A stretch of 64,000 nucleotides of DNA from Rhizobium lentis (GCF_014200175.1 NZ_JACHBD010000008.1:1-64000), one strand, 5' to 3'. Positions 26,780 to 36,842 are shown, counted from the first letter of the stretch. A program made the numbers and translations. The notes: generated by a model from the sequence alone, not told the origin.

Positions 26780-26839
26780 ATTCTTCTTCTGAATCAATTG
26801 GATAGTTAGGATGTTCGGCATTGCAGCAACGATTGCCGA

Positions 26840-26881
26840 TTGACATTTTCGGTCGTTTGGTGAGTAATTGCTCATGAGCAA
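26840..26881 (+). promoter_or_regulatory. Promoter and palindromic operator of the smo operon
   Basis: A consensus -35 TTGACA (26840-26845) is followed after 17 bases by AGTAAT (26863-26868) as -10. The perfect 14-base palindrome TTGCTCATGAGCAA lies at 26868-26881, just over the expected transcription start. This is a classic repressor position for the SorC-type regulator encoded upstream. Confidence 0.7.
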
Positions 26882-26917
26882 AGCGAATGCTCACATCTCG
26901 TCTTCTGGGAGGAAGAT

Positions 26918-28228
26918 ATGACATTGAGAACTTTCCTGCTGGGCGCCTGCTCGGCATTGGCGTTTGCCGGCATGGCTTCGGCCGAAACGCTGACAATTGC
27001 GACCGTCAACAACGGCGACATGATCCGGATGCAGAAGCTGACGGATGACTTCAAGGCAAAGAATCCCGGCATCGACCTCGAATGGGTCACCCTCGAAGAG
27101 AACGTGCTGCGCCAGAAGGTCACGACCGACATCGCGACCAAGGGCGGCCAGTACGACGTTCTGACGATCGGCACCTATGAAGTTCCGATCTGGGCAAAAC
27201 AGGGCTGGCTGCTGCCGCTCGACAATCTCGGCGACGCTTACGACGTCAACGACCTGTTGCCGGCCATCCGCAGCGGCATCAGCATGGACGGCAAGCTCTA
27301 TGCCGCGCCGTTCTACGGCGAAAGCTCCATGGTCATGTACCGCAAGGATCTGTTTGACGCCGCCGGCCTAAAGATGCCCGATGCGCCGACCTGGGACTTC
27401 ATCGCAGACGCTGCGAAGAAGATCACCAACAAGGACAAGGAAATCTACGGCATCTGCCTGCGCGGCAAAGCCGGCTGGGGCGAGAACATGGCCTTCCTCA
27501 CGGCGATGTCGAACTCCTTCGGTGCGCGCTGGTTCGATGAACAGTGGAAGCCGCAGTTCGATCAGCCCGAGTGGAAGGACACGTTGAACTTCTACGTCAA
27601 CCTGATGAAGGAAGCCGGCCCTCCGGGCGCCTCTTCCAACGGCTTCAATGAAAACCTGGCGCTGTTCCAAACCGGCAAGTGCGGCATGTGGATCGATGCG
27701 ACCGTTGCTGCGTCCTTCGTCAGCAACCCGAAGGAATCCACCGTCGCAGACAAGGTCGGCTTCGCGCTCGCTCCGGACAAGGGCCTCGGCAAGCGCGGCA
27801 ACTGGCTCTGGGCCTGGAACCTAGCCATTCCGGCAGGCTCGCAGAAGGTCGAAGCCGCCGAGAAGTTCGTCGCCTGGGCAACGAGCAAGGACTACACCAA
27901 CCTCGTCGCCGAGAAGGAAGGCTGGCTGAACGCACCTCCCGGCACCCGCACCTCGCTTTATGCGAATGCGGAGTATCAGAAGGCCGCTCCCTTCGCCAAG
28001 ATGACGCTCGACTCGATCAACTCGGCTGATCCGACCAAGCCGACCGTCAAGCCGGTCCCCTATGTCGGCGTCCAGTTCGTGGCGATCCCGGAATTCCAGG
28101 GCATCGGCACGGCGGTGGGACAGCAGTTCTCGGCAGCCCTTGCCGGCCAGATTTCGGTCGATCAAGCATTGAAGAGCGCGCAGCAGCTGGCAACCCGGGA
28201 AATGACCAAAGCCGGCTACATTAAGTAA
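26918..28228 (+). CDS. smoE: Polyol ABC transporter substrate-binding protein (SmoE-like)
   Basis: A 436-residue CUT1-type binding protein. The signal peptide MTLRTFLLGACSALAFAG is cleaved near ASA-ET. The mature chain has TIATVNNGDMIRMQKL and the hinge block YGESSMVMYRKDLFDAAGLK, as in sorbitol/mannitol-binding proteins. GGGAGGAAG precedes the start. It is the first gene of the operon smoE-F-G-K followed by mannitol dehydrogenase, which fixes the ligand as a hexitol or pentitol such as mannitol, sorbitol or arabitol. Confidence 0.92.
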   Translation: MTLRTFLLGACSALAFAGMASAETLTIATVNNGDMIRMQKLTDDFKAKNPGIDLEWVTLEENVLRQKVTTDIATKGGQYDVLTIGTYEVPIWAKQGWLLPLDNLGDAYDVNDLLPAIRSGISMDGKLYAAPFYGESSMVMYRKDLFDAAGLKMPDAPTWDFIADAAKKITNKDKEIYGICLRGKAGWGENMAFLTAMSNSFGARWFDEQWKPQFDQPEWKDTLNFYVNLMKEAGPPGASSNGFNENLALFQTGKCGMWIDATVAASFVSNPKESTVADKVGFALAPDKGLGKRGNWLWAWNLAIPAGSQKVEAAEKFVAWATSKDYTNLVAEKEGWLNAPPGTRTSLYANAEYQKAAPFAKMTLDSINSADPTKPTVKPVPYVGVQFVAIPEFQGIGTAVGQQFSAALAGQISVDQALKSAQQLATREMTKAGYIK

Positions 28229-28241
28229 AACCTCCTGAGAA

Positions 28242-28307
28242 GGCGGATCCTTGACAATCCGCCCCTCTGGGCCGCCGATCGCCCGAACCGCATCGGCGGC
28301 CTCTTTT
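28242..28307 (+). promoter_or_regulatory. Two hairpins between smoE and smoF (attenuator/mRNA stabiliser)
   Basis: The first stem pairs GGCGGAT (28242-28248) with ATCCGCC (28257-28263). The second pairs GGCCGCCGAT (28270-28279) with ATCGGCGGCC (28292-28301) perfectly and is followed by TCTTTT. This is a good partial terminator that would give more binding protein than permease. Confidence 0.65.
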
Positions 28308-28362
28308 CCCGACAAAGCTGCCTTGCGGCCGCTCCCCGCTTCAGATCAGATCGGTGATTGCC

Positions 28363-29235
28363 ATGGCAACATTACATACTCGCTCCGCGGCGCGCCTGAT
28401 GATTGCGCCCTCCGTGCTGTTCCTTTTCGCGTGGATGATCGTTCCGCTCGCGATGACGATCTATTTCTCGCTCTTGAACTACAATCTGCTCAGCCCCGGC
28501 ATGGAGAGCTTTGTCGGCCTGCTGAACTACGAATATTTCCTTTCCGATCCAGCCTTTATCGCCGCGCTGCTCAATACGTTGCTGCTTGTCGCCGGCGTTC
28601 TTGTCGTCACCGTCGTCGGCGGCGTCGCCTTTGCGCTGCTGCTCGACCAGCCGATGTACGGCCAGGGCATCGTGCGCATCCTTGTCATCGCCCCGTTCTT
28701 TGTGATGCCGACGGTTGCAGCACTCGTCTGGAAGAACATGTTCATGAATCCGGTCAACGGCCTGTTTGCGCATCTTGCGAAGGCGCTCGGCCTGCAGCCG
28801 ATCGACTGGCTGGCGACTGCGCCGCTAGTGTCAGTAATCCTCATCGTCGCCTGGCAGTGGCTGCCTTTTGCCACCCTCATCCTGCTGACCGCGCTGCAGT
28901 CGCTCGACGAAGAGCAGAAGGAGGCGGCCGAGATGGACGGCGCCGGGGCGATCTCGAAATTCGTCTATATCATCCTGCCGCACATGGCCCGCGCCATCAC
29001 CGTGGTGATCCTGATCCAGACGATCTTCCTGCTTTCGGTCTTCGCCGAAATCCTCGTCACCACCAATGGCGGGCCGGGTACCGACAGCACCAATCTCACC
29101 TATCTCGTCTATGCGCAGGCGCTCTTGCAATTCGATATCGGCGGCGCTTCGGCGGGCGGCATCGTCGCGGTCGTGCTTGCCAATATCGTCGCGATCTTCC
29201 TCGTGCGCCTCGTCGGCAAGAATCTGGAGGCTTGA
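28363..29235 (+). CDS. smoF: Polyol ABC transporter permease (SmoF-like)
   Basis: A 290-residue CUT1 permease with six predicted membrane segments and the EAA loop EEQKEAAEMDGAGAISKFVYIILPHM, whose Glu-Ala-Ala and Gly positions dock the ATPase. ATG 28363 is taken. An in-frame GTG lies 9 bases upstream, and neither has a strong ribosome site, possibly because translation depends on the hairpin region. It pairs with SmoG to form the inner-membrane pore, and one base separates the two genes. Confidence 0.9.
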   Translation: MATLHTRSAARLMIAPSVLFLFAWMIVPLAMTIYFSLLNYNLLSPGMESFVGLLNYEYFLSDPAFIAALLNTLLLVAGVLVVTVVGGVAFALLLDQPMYGQGIVRILVIAPFFVMPTVAALVWKNMFMNPVNGLFAHLAKALGLQPIDWLATAPLVSVILIVAWQWLPFATLILLTALQSLDEEQKEAAEMDGAGAISKFVYIILPHMARAITVVILIQTIFLLSVFAEILVTTNGGPGTDSTNLTYLVYAQALLQFDIGGASAGGIVAVVLANIVAIFLVRLVGKNLEA

Positions 29236-29236
29236 G

Positions 29237-30067
29237 ATGGCCAGAAAAGTCACAACGCAGCACAAGGTCATCGTCACCGCGATTGCCTGGACGCTCGGCA
29301 TCCTGATCTTCTTCCCGATCCTGTGGACGTTCCTGACCAGCTTCAAATCGGAAGCTGACGCCATCGCGTCGCCGCCGCAGTTCCTGTTTTTCCACTGGAC
29401 GGCGGAGAACTATGCCGAAGTGCAGAGCCGTTCCAACTATCTCAGTCACTTCATGAATTCGGTGGTCATTTCCTTCGGCTCGACGCTGATCGGGCTGATC
29501 ATCGCAATCCCGGCCGCCTGGGCGATGGCGTTTTCGCCGACCAAGCGGACCAAGGACGTGCTGATGTGGATGCTGTCGACGAAGATGATGCCGCCGGTCG
29601 GCGCATTGATCCCGATCTATCTGATGTTCCGCAATTCCGGCCTGCTCGACACCCGCACCGGGCTGGTGATCGTGCTGACGCTGATCAACCTGCCGATCAT
29701 CGTCTGGATGCTCTACACCTACTTCAAGGAAATCCCCGGCGAGATCCTCGAAGCGGCGCGCATGGATGGAGCGTCGCTGATGAAGGAGATCATCTACGTG
29801 CTGACGCCGATGGCGGTGCCCGGCATCGCTTCGACGCTGCTCCTGAACATCATCCTTGCCTGGAACGAGGCGTTCTGGACGCTCAACCTCACCGCTTCGA
29901 AGGCGGCGCCGCTGACGGCCTTCATCGCGTCCTATTCCAGCCCCGAAGGCCTGTTCTACGCCAAACTCTCGGCGGCCTCGACCATGGCGATCGCGCCGAT
30001 CCTGATCCTCGGCTGGTTCAGCCAGAAGCAACTCGTCCGCGGCCTGACCTTCGGCGCAGTGAAATAA
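29237..30067 (+). CDS. smoG: Polyol ABC transporter permease (SmoG-like)
   Basis: A 276-residue CUT1 permease, MalG branch. About six membrane segments are seen, and the EAA loop is in EIPGEILEAARMDGASLMKEI. The segment STKMMPPVGALIPIYLMFRN is characteristic of polyol-type MalG proteins. The start ATG 29237 follows GGAGGCTTGAG, which overlaps the end of smoF. It works with SmoF and two SmoK subunits. Confidence 0.9.
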   Translation: MARKVTTQHKVIVTAIAWTLGILIFFPILWTFLTSFKSEADAIASPPQFLFFHWTAENYAEVQSRSNYLSHFMNSVVISFGSTLIGLIIAIPAAWAMAFSPTKRTKDVLMWMLSTKMMPPVGALIPIYLMFRNSGLLDTRTGLVIVLTLINLPIIVWMLYTYFKEIPGEILEAARMDGASLMKEIIYVLTPMAVPGIASTLLLNIILAWNEAFWTLNLTASKAAPLTAFIASYSSPEGLFYAKLSAASTMAIAPILILGWFSQKQLVRGLTFGAVK

Positions 30068-30083
30068 GAAAAGGGAGACAAAC

Positions 30084-31082
<999 letters not shown>

Positions 31083-31111
31083 GGCAGGCGGCCGGCTGGG
31101 GAGGCATGCGA

Positions 31112-31131
31112 GCCGGGCGATGGCGCCCGGC
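31112..31131 (+). promoter_or_regulatory. Intercistronic hairpin smoK-mtlK
   Basis: GCCGGGCG and CGCCCGGC form a perfect 8-bp stem with an ATGG loop in the 81-base gap. Only TTT follows, so it is more likely a message-stability stem than a full terminator. Confidence 0.5.
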
Positions 31132-31163
31132 CGTTTCGGCAAGACCTTCAAGAGGACTGGAAC

Positions 31164-32645
31164 ATGACGTGCAAACTATCGCTGGCAACGCTTCCGGACG
31201 CGGCGCGCACTGCTGCCATTCCCCGATATGACAGGGCGTCGCTGAAAGCCGGCATCGTGCACTTCGGGGTCGGCAACTTCCACCGCGCCCACCAAGCGAT
31301 CTATCTCGACGATCTCTTCAACGCGGGCACGGATCACGACTGGGCGATCGTCGGCGCCGGCGTGCTGCCGTCCGATGCCGCCATGCGTGAGAAGCTTGCG
31401 GCCCAGGATTTCCTGACAACCATCGTCGAGCAGGACAATAACAAGACCGGGGCGCGCGTCACCGCGCCAATGATCGACATCCTGCCGGTCGGCGATCCCG
31501 CCGCAATCATCGCCAGGCTTGCCGATCCCGAGATCCGCATTGTTTCGCTGACGATCACCGAGGGCGGTTACTTCATCGATGCATCGGGCACATTCAATCC
31601 GGCCCATCCTGATATCGCCGCCGACGGAAGCAGTCCCGACGCGCCGAAGACGGTGTTCGGGCTGATCGTCGCCGGCCTGAAGGCCCGCAGGAAAAAGGGC
31701 ATCGGTCCGTTCACCGTCATGTCCTGCGACAACATTCCCCATAACGGCATCGTTACCGCCAATGCCGTGGTCGGCACGGCGGCACTTTCAGATCCCGCCT
31801 TTGCCGACTGGATCCGGGAAAACGTCGCCTTTCCGAATGCGATGGTCGACCGCATCACCCCGGCGACCGGCCAGCGGGAGATCGATTTCCTCAGGGACAA
31901 TTTCGAGATCGAGGACAATTGGCCGGTCTATTGCGAGGAATTCAAGCAGTGGGTGCTCGAGGACAAGTTCACCGCCGGCCGCCCGGCGCTGGAAAAGGTG
32001 GGCGTGACCTTCGTGCCCGATGTCACCCCCTATGAGCATATGAAGATCCGCATCCTCAACGGCGGACATGCGGCGATCGCCTATCCGGCGGCGCTGATGG
32101 ACATTCATTTCGTGCATGACGCCATGGAAGATCCTGTGATCCGCGCCTTCCTCGCCAAGCTTGAGAAAGACGAGATCATTCCGATCGTGCCGCCGGTGCC
32201 GAACACGTCGCTGACGGATTATTTTGCGCTGATCGAGCATCGCCTGCTCAATCCGAAGATAGCTGATACCATTCCGCGCCTGGCCCAGGACGGTTCGAAC
32301 CGCCAGCCGAAATTCATCCTGCCGTCGACGCTCGACAATCTCCGCCAGAACAGGGATGTCGTCGGCCTGGCGCTGGTCTCGGCGCTATGGTGCCGTTATT
32401 TCGCCGGCAAGACCGACAGCGGCAAGGATATCGTCTTCAACGACGCCAGCGCCGAGCGCCTGCATGCGGCGGCGCTGAAGGCCAAGGACGAGCCGTCCGC
32501 CTTCCTCGCCTTCGACGATATTTTCGGTGAGGTGGCAAAATCCGAGCTCTTCCGCAAGCGTTTCGCCCATGCGCTCAAAACCCTGTGGGAAAAGGGCACG
32601 CGGGCGACGCTGCAGCTCTATCTCGACGGCAAGCTCGCGGTGTAA
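31164..32645 (+). CDS. mtlK: Mannitol 2-dehydrogenase (long-chain polyol dehydrogenase)
   Basis: A 493-residue polyol-specific long-chain dehydrogenase that oxidises mannitol to fructose with NAD and often also arabitol or sorbitol. The cofactor region is IVHFGVGNFHRAHQAIYLD near residues 30-48. The family core is KIRILNGGHAAIAYPAALM with the Lys-Asn-His type catalytic set near residues 290-300. It follows the smo importer and is followed by a HAD phosphatase and an FGGY kinase, so it is the first catabolic step after uptake. Confidence 0.93.
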   Translation: MTCKLSLATLPDAARTAAIPRYDRASLKAGIVHFGVGNFHRAHQAIYLDDLFNAGTDHDWAIVGAGVLPSDAAMREKLAAQDFLTTIVEQDNNKTGARVTAPMIDILPVGDPAAIIARLADPEIRIVSLTITEGGYFIDASGTFNPAHPDIAADGSSPDAPKTVFGLIVAGLKARRKKGIGPFTVMSCDNIPHNGIVTANAVVGTAALSDPAFADWIRENVAFPNAMVDRITPATGQREIDFLRDNFEIEDNWPVYCEEFKQWVLEDKFTAGRPALEKVGVTFVPDVTPYEHMKIRILNGGHAAIAYPAALMDIHFVHDAMEDPVIRAFLAKLEKDEIIPIVPPVPNTSLTDYFALIEHRLLNPKIADTIPRLAQDGSNRQPKFILPSTLDNLRQNRDVVGLALVSALWCRYFAGKTDSGKDIVFNDASAERLHAAALKAKDEPSAFLAFDDIFGEVAKSELFRKRFAHALKTLWEKGTRATLQLYLDGKLAV

Positions 32646-32681
32646 GGACCGGATGGCGGCATTCGCGCCGCCATCCGGTCC
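32646..32681 (+). promoter_or_regulatory. Long perfect hairpin directly after mtlK
   Basis: Fifteen-base arms beginning GGACCGGATGG pair perfectly around an ATTCGC loop, starting at the base after the mtlK stop. No T-run follows. A role in 3'-end protection or processing between mtlK and the HAD gene is inferred. Confidence 0.6.
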
Positions 32682-32734
32682 GGTCTGTGAGCGGCACGGA
32701 CGTGCGTGCGAATTGAACTCAGATTGGGTCTTTC

Positions 32735-33424
32735 ATGGCTGATGCTGAACCAAGGCTGGTCATCTTCGATTGCGACGGCGTGCTCGTCGACAGCGAGCCG
32801 ATCTCGATCAGCGTCCTCGTCGGCGCGATGAACGATCTCGGCGTCTCGATCAACGAAGATCAGGCCTATGAGCGCTTTCTCGGCCGCAGCCTGTCGACGC
32901 TCATCGATACGCTGGAAACCGAATTCAACGTCCATGCCAGCGAGGAATTCCTCGAACGCATCCGCATCGATCTCTACGCTCGCTTCCGCACCGAATTGAA
33001 GCCGATCGACGGCATCGCCGCGACGATTGACCGGCTCGGCATACCGTGCTGCGTCGCCTCGTCCAGCCAGATGGAGCGAATCCGGCTGTCGCTTTCCGTC
33101 ACCGGCCTTCTCGACAGGCTGCCCGACATCTTCAGCGCGACCATGGTCAAGCGCGGCAAACCGGCGCCCGATCTCTTCCTGCATGCGGCGCACGAGATGC
33201 AAGTCGAACCTGGGTCCTGCGTTGTCGTCGAGGACAGTCCGGCCGGCATTGCCGCCGCCAAGGCGGCGGGTATGACGGTCTTTGCCTTCACCGGCGGATC
33301 GCATGCGAATTTCGCAGGATACCGTGCCGAACTCGACCGGCTTTCGCCTGATGTGGTGTTTGACGCCATGCCGCATTTGATACACCTTGTCCGCAACCAT
33401 AAGCTGGACGGGACCAAGATTTGA
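32735..33424 (+). CDS. HAD-superfamily phosphatase (beta-PGM/sugar-phosphatase type)
   Basis: A 229-residue HAD subfamily IA enzyme. Motif I is IFDCDGVLVDSEP near residues 9-21, motif II Ser in CVASSSQMER near 108, motif III Lys in KRGKPAPDLFL near 145, and motif IV VVEDSPAGIAAAKAAG near 170. The cap domain is helical, as in phosphoglycolate or sugar-phosphate phosphatases. It is translationally coupled to the FGGY kinase (TGATG junction). A phosphatase next to a kinase suggests either correction of a wrong phosphosugar or a mutase-like role. Confidence 0.87.
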   Translation: MADAEPRLVIFDCDGVLVDSEPISISVLVGAMNDLGVSINEDQAYERFLGRSLSTLIDTLETEFNVHASEEFLERIRIDLYARFRTELKPIDGIAATIDRLGIPCCVASSSQMERIRLSLSVTGLLDRLPDIFSATMVKRGKPAPDLFLHAAHEMQVEPGSCVVVEDSPAGIAAAKAAGMTVFAFTGGSHANFAGYRAELDRLSPDVVFDAMPHLIHLVRNHKLDGTKI

Positions 33425-35007
33425 TGCCTGATCATGTGGTTGCGGTCGATGTCGGCACTGGCAGCGCACGCGCGGGTGTCTTCGATGCCGCCGGCCGTCT
33501 GCTCGCCAAGGCCGAACATCCGATCGCAATGAACCGGCCGCGCGAAAACCACGCCGAGCACGATTCCGAAAACATCTGGTCGGCCGCCTGCACGGCGGTG
33601 CGTAGCGCGATGGCGCAATCCGGCATCGCCGCCGCCTCGGTCGGCGCAATTGGTTTCGACGCCACGTGTTCGCTTGTCGTGCGCGACGCCGAGGGCCGGC
33701 AGATCAGCGTTTCCACCGGCGGCGAGCAGCGTTTCGACACGATCGTCTGGCTCGACCATCGGGCTCTGAACGAAGCCGATTTCTGCACGGCGACGGGGCA
33801 CGCGGTGCTTGAGCATTCCGGCCACGTGATGTCGCCGGAAATGGAAATGCCGAAGCTGATGTGGCTGAAGAAGAAGCTGCCCGCCACTTGGGAAAAGGCC
33901 GGTTACTTCTTCGATCTCGCCGATTTCATGACGTGGAAATCGACCGGCTCGCCCGCCCGATCGCGCTGCACGCTGACGGCAAAATGGAATTATCTCGCCC
34001 ATCTCGAAAAAGGCTGGCAGCAGGATTTCCTGCAGCGCATCGGTCTCGAAGACCTTCAGGCGCGCGGGTGCCTGCCGGATGAGACGACGCCGGTCGGCGG
34101 CAGCGTCGGCCGGCTGACGCCGGAGGCGGCGGCAACCCTGGGGCTGACCACCGATTGCCACGTGTCGGCCGGGATGATCGACGCCTATGCCGGCGCGCTC
34201 GGCGCACTCGGCGGTTATGCCGCCGATGCCGTCAAACGCGAGCATCAGCTCGCTCTGATCGCCGGCACGTCGAGCTGCATCGTCGCCTTTTCGCAGGACC
34301 GCAAAACGAGCCACGGCATGTGGGGTCCCTATTACGAAGTAGTCTTCCCGCAGTCCTGGCTGGTGGAGGCCGGGCAATCGGCGACCGGGGCGCTGCTCGA
34401 CCATATGGTGCGCATGCATGCCGCCGGCGGTGAGCCGACGGCGGCGCTGCACCAGAGGATCGTCGCGCGCATTGCCGAATTGCGAGCCGAGGAAGGCGAT
34501 TCTTTCGGGGAGCGCATCTTCGTGCTTCCGGATTTTCACGGCAACCGTTCGCCCCGCGCCGATCCGCATGCGGTCGGCGTCGTCAGCGGGCTGACGCTCG
34601 ATACCTCCTTCGACGGGCTCTGTGCGCTCTATTGGCGGTCTGCAGTGGCTATTGCGCTCGGCATTCGCCATATCCTTGAGAAAATGAAGGAATATGGCTA
34701 TGTGGCGGATACGCTGCATGTCGCCGGCGGGCATGTGAAAAACCCGGTGCTGATGGAACTCTATAGCGATGCCACCGGCTGCAAGGTCGTGGTGCCGAAG
34801 ATGAACGAGGCGGTGCTACTCGGCACGGCGATCGCTGCATCGGTTGCCTGCGGCCTGCACAAGGATTTGGCGGCTGCTGGCGAAGCGATGTATCCGGGCG
34901 GCGAGGAACGGCTGCCCGATAGGGCGAAGCAGGCCCTTTACGACCGCGATTACCGCCGCCTTTTGGCGATGTATCGGCACCGCGCCGAACTGGAAGCGAT
35001 GCAGTAG
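33424..35007 (+). CDS. FGGY-family pentulose/sugar kinase
   Basis: A 527-residue FGGY kinase. The N-terminal ATP-grasping DVGTGSARAGVFD, the substrate-side GFDATCSLVV, and the C-terminal VAGGHVKNPVLMELYSDATG block place it in the ribulokinase-like (RbtK/AraB/YDR109) branch. It probably phosphorylates D-ribulose or another ketose made by the polyol dehydrogenase, since xylulokinase has its own gene at 62137. The start ATG 33424 overlaps the HAD stop by one base. It is the last gene of the operon. Confidence 0.87.
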   Translation: MPDHVVAVDVGTGSARAGVFDAAGRLLAKAEHPIAMNRPRENHAEHDSENIWSAACTAVRSAMAQSGIAAASVGAIGFDATCSLVVRDAEGRQISVSTGGEQRFDTIVWLDHRALNEADFCTATGHAVLEHSGHVMSPEMEMPKLMWLKKKLPATWEKAGYFFDLADFMTWKSTGSPARSRCTLTAKWNYLAHLEKGWQQDFLQRIGLEDLQARGCLPDETTPVGGSVGRLTPEAAATLGLTTDCHVSAGMIDAYAGALGALGGYAADAVKREHQLALIAGTSSCIVAFSQDRKTSHGMWGPYYEVVFPQSWLVEAGQSATGALLDHMVRMHAAGGEPTAALHQRIVARIAELRAEEGDSFGERIFVLPDFHGNRSPRADPHAVGVVSGLTLDTSFDGLCALYWRSAVAIALGIRHILEKMKEYGYVADTLHVAGGHVKNPVLMELYSDATGCKVVVPKMNEAVLLGTAIAASVACGLHKDLAAAGEAMYPGGEERLPDRAKQALYDRDYRRLLAMYRHRAELEAMQ

Positions 35008-35035
35008 CCGCCGAAACGCGCGGTTTGAAGCTGTT

Positions 35036-35890
35036 TCAGTGGTTGGCCGTCTCGCCGAGGACGGTTGCGAATTCCAGCATGCGGCGGCGGCGAAGGGCGG
35101 CCTCTTCTCCGACTTCGAGAATGACCGATTCCGACAGGCAATCGAGCAGCGCGATCAGCGGTGGAAGATTGTCGAGATCGGGGGCGCGTGCGGGCGGCAG
35201 GGGCAGCATGACGTTCGACTGATCTGCCATCCAATCCGCCTGCTGCGGTGAAATAAGGATGACCTTGTAGCCGTAGCGCCGCGCGGTTCTGGCCAGCAGG
35301 CGCGCCTTGGCGAAGCGGCGACAGTCGATGATGACGAGCAGCGCGTCGTCGACCGCCGGCCGGGCAAAGAGGTCGGCAAAACGGTTGTCGGCGCCGTCGA
35401 GCGTGTGCACCCCGTCTCGGGCCTGTGTCAGCCGCTGGCAGAAATGATTGGCGAGGCTTGCAAGCCGCGCGTGGGTAGCGATCGACACTTCACGGGCGGT
35501 GCTGATCAGGCTGACGGCTTCGGACCAGTGCGGCTGCGCCGTCAGATGATAGATATGATGGAGCGCCTGGATCTGTTCAGCGACCAGCATGGCGAGCGGT
35601 TTGCCTTCCGCAGCATCCGCATGCAACTCGCTCATGGCGCTCTGCAACTGCGCCGGCGATGTCGTCACGGTCTCGCGGATCTCCACCTTGACGCTGTCCA
35701 GCCCCTGGTAACCGAGCGCGCGCAGGAATCGCCCGACGGTCATCGGCGACAGATCCAGGCGATCGGCGACGGACGCCGCCGTCTCAAACGGCAGGTCATT
35801 CAAGTGCTCGGAGAAATATTTCGCGATACGGCGCTCGGCCGGTGTGCCGCTTTTAACGTATTGCCTGAGTTTGTGCACAAAGTCTTCCAC
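35036..35890 (-). CDS. MurR/RpiR-family transcriptional regulator
   Basis: A 284-residue regulator starting at GTG 35890 with GGGGAGG upstream. The N-terminal RpiR helix-turn-helix (about 1-80) has ERRIAKYFSEHLNDLPFETAASVADRLDLSPMTVGRFLRALGY, broken over several helices. The C-terminal SIS sugar-phosphate domain (about 120-260) has EVSIATHARLASLANHF and DALLVIIDCRRF. It converges on the FGGY kinase gene. It may sense a phosphosugar. Its target is not evident, because its own upstream region faces an unrelated membrane protein gene. Confidence 0.85.
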   Translation of the reverse strand: MEDFVHKLRQYVKSGTPAERRIAKYFSEHLNDLPFETAASVADRLDLSPMTVGRFLRALGYQGLDSVKVEIRETVTTSPAQLQSAMSELHADAAEGKPLAMLVAEQIQALHHIYHLTAQPHWSEAVSLISTAREVSIATHARLASLANHFCQRLTQARDGVHTLDGADNRFADLFARPAVDDALLVIIDCRRFAKARLLARTARRYGYKVILISPQQADWMADQSNVMLPLPPARAPDLDNLPPLIALLDCLSESVILEVGEEAALRRRRMLEFATVLGETANH

Positions 35891-36125
35891 GTCAGCCTCC
35901 CCCGTCTTCCCTCAGAGGCGTTCCGTGGATGCGCTATCGCGATCCCTTGTCTTTGCAACTATTGTCGGAAGCTGCTTCTCAGGCCCATGCTTATTTCTAT
36001 TGGATATAATATTATATTAGCACTTATATTGCGACAAGTTTCTATTACAGCCTGCAATTTTATTCTCACTTGTCGGTCGCATTCGCCTTTCCTACATCTT
36101 CTGCGCAACCGGAGACGCTGAAGAA
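35891..36125. other. AT-rich divergent promoter region
   Basis: This spacer separates the leftward RpiR gene from the rightward EI24 gene. It is unusually AT-rich for the window around 35990-36035, with TTGGATATAATATTATATTA. This is likely to hold the promoters of both genes. The TATAAT inside fits a -10 element. No palindrome longer than the AT-rich core was noted. Confidence 0.5.
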
Positions 36126-36839
36126 ATGATCCTTGACGCTGCTCGACTATCCCTCGCCAACCTGTTCGCGCCGGAAACGCGGTCGGTCTTCTGGAAAGTG
36201 CTAGGCTTGACGATTCTGGTGCTGGTCGGCCTGTGGTTCGCGTTGCGCGGAGCCTTCATGGCCTTTCTCTTTCCCTGGCTGACGGGCTTTTTTCCCGATC
36301 TGCCGGAATGGGCGGGGTGGTTCACCCTGGTGTTTACGATCCTTGCGGGCATCGGCCTTGCGCTCCTGCTGGCGCTGTTGCTTTCGCCGGTCACGGCCTT
36401 GATCGCAGGCTTGTTTCTCGACGATGTCGCCGATGTTATCGAAAAACGCGACTATCCCACGGACGCACCGGGCACCGCAATGCCCTTCGGACCGGCGATG
36501 GCAAGCTCGATCAAGTTCCTCGGCGTGGTGATCCTCGGCAATATTGTCGCCTTGCTGCTGTTGTTCATCCCCGGCGTCAATCTGGTCGCGTTCTTTCTGG
36601 TGAACGGCTACCTGCTTGGACGGGAATTCTTCGAATTCGCAGCCATGCGCTTCCGCCCGCCGCAGGAGGCGCGGCTTTTTCGCGCCAAGCATGCGCCCAT
36701 CGTCTTTCTCGGCGGGCTGGTGATTGCGCTGTTTCTGATGATCCCGTTCGTCAATCTGCTGACGCCGCTCTTTGCTGCCGGCATGATGGTGCATCTGCAC
36801 AAGCTGATTTCGGCGCGCGACACCGGGTCGCGCGCCTGA
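36126..36839 (+). CDS. EI24-domain membrane protein (CysZ-like)
   Basis: A 237-residue inner-membrane protein with about five hydrophobic segments, two of them long. The stretch LNLLTPLFAAGMMVH-type ending (residues about 205-225, here VNLLTPLFAAGMMVHL) and NGYLLGREFFEFAAMRFRP are the EI24/CysZ signature. E. coli CysZ carries sulfate, but many alphaproteobacterial homologues are unlinked to sulfur genes, as here. It converges on the VOC gene with a 3-base gap. Confidence 0.8.
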   Translation: MILDAARLSLANLFAPETRSVFWKVLGLTILVLVGLWFALRGAFMAFLFPWLTGFFPDLPEWAGWFTLVFTILAGIGLALLLALLLSPVTALIAGLFLDDVADVIEKRDYPTDAPGTAMPFGPAMASSIKFLGVVILGNIVALLLLFIPGVNLVAFFLVNGYLLGREFFEFAAMRFRPPQEARLFRAKHAPIVFLGGLVIALFLMIPFVNLLTPLFAAGMMVHLHKLISARDTGSRA

Positions 36840-36842
36840 GGC

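Noticed and set aside
32974..34734. 586-codon minus-strand frame opposite the HAD and FGGY genes
   Set aside because: Crosses two genes with complete catalytic motifs on the plus strand and shows no domain.
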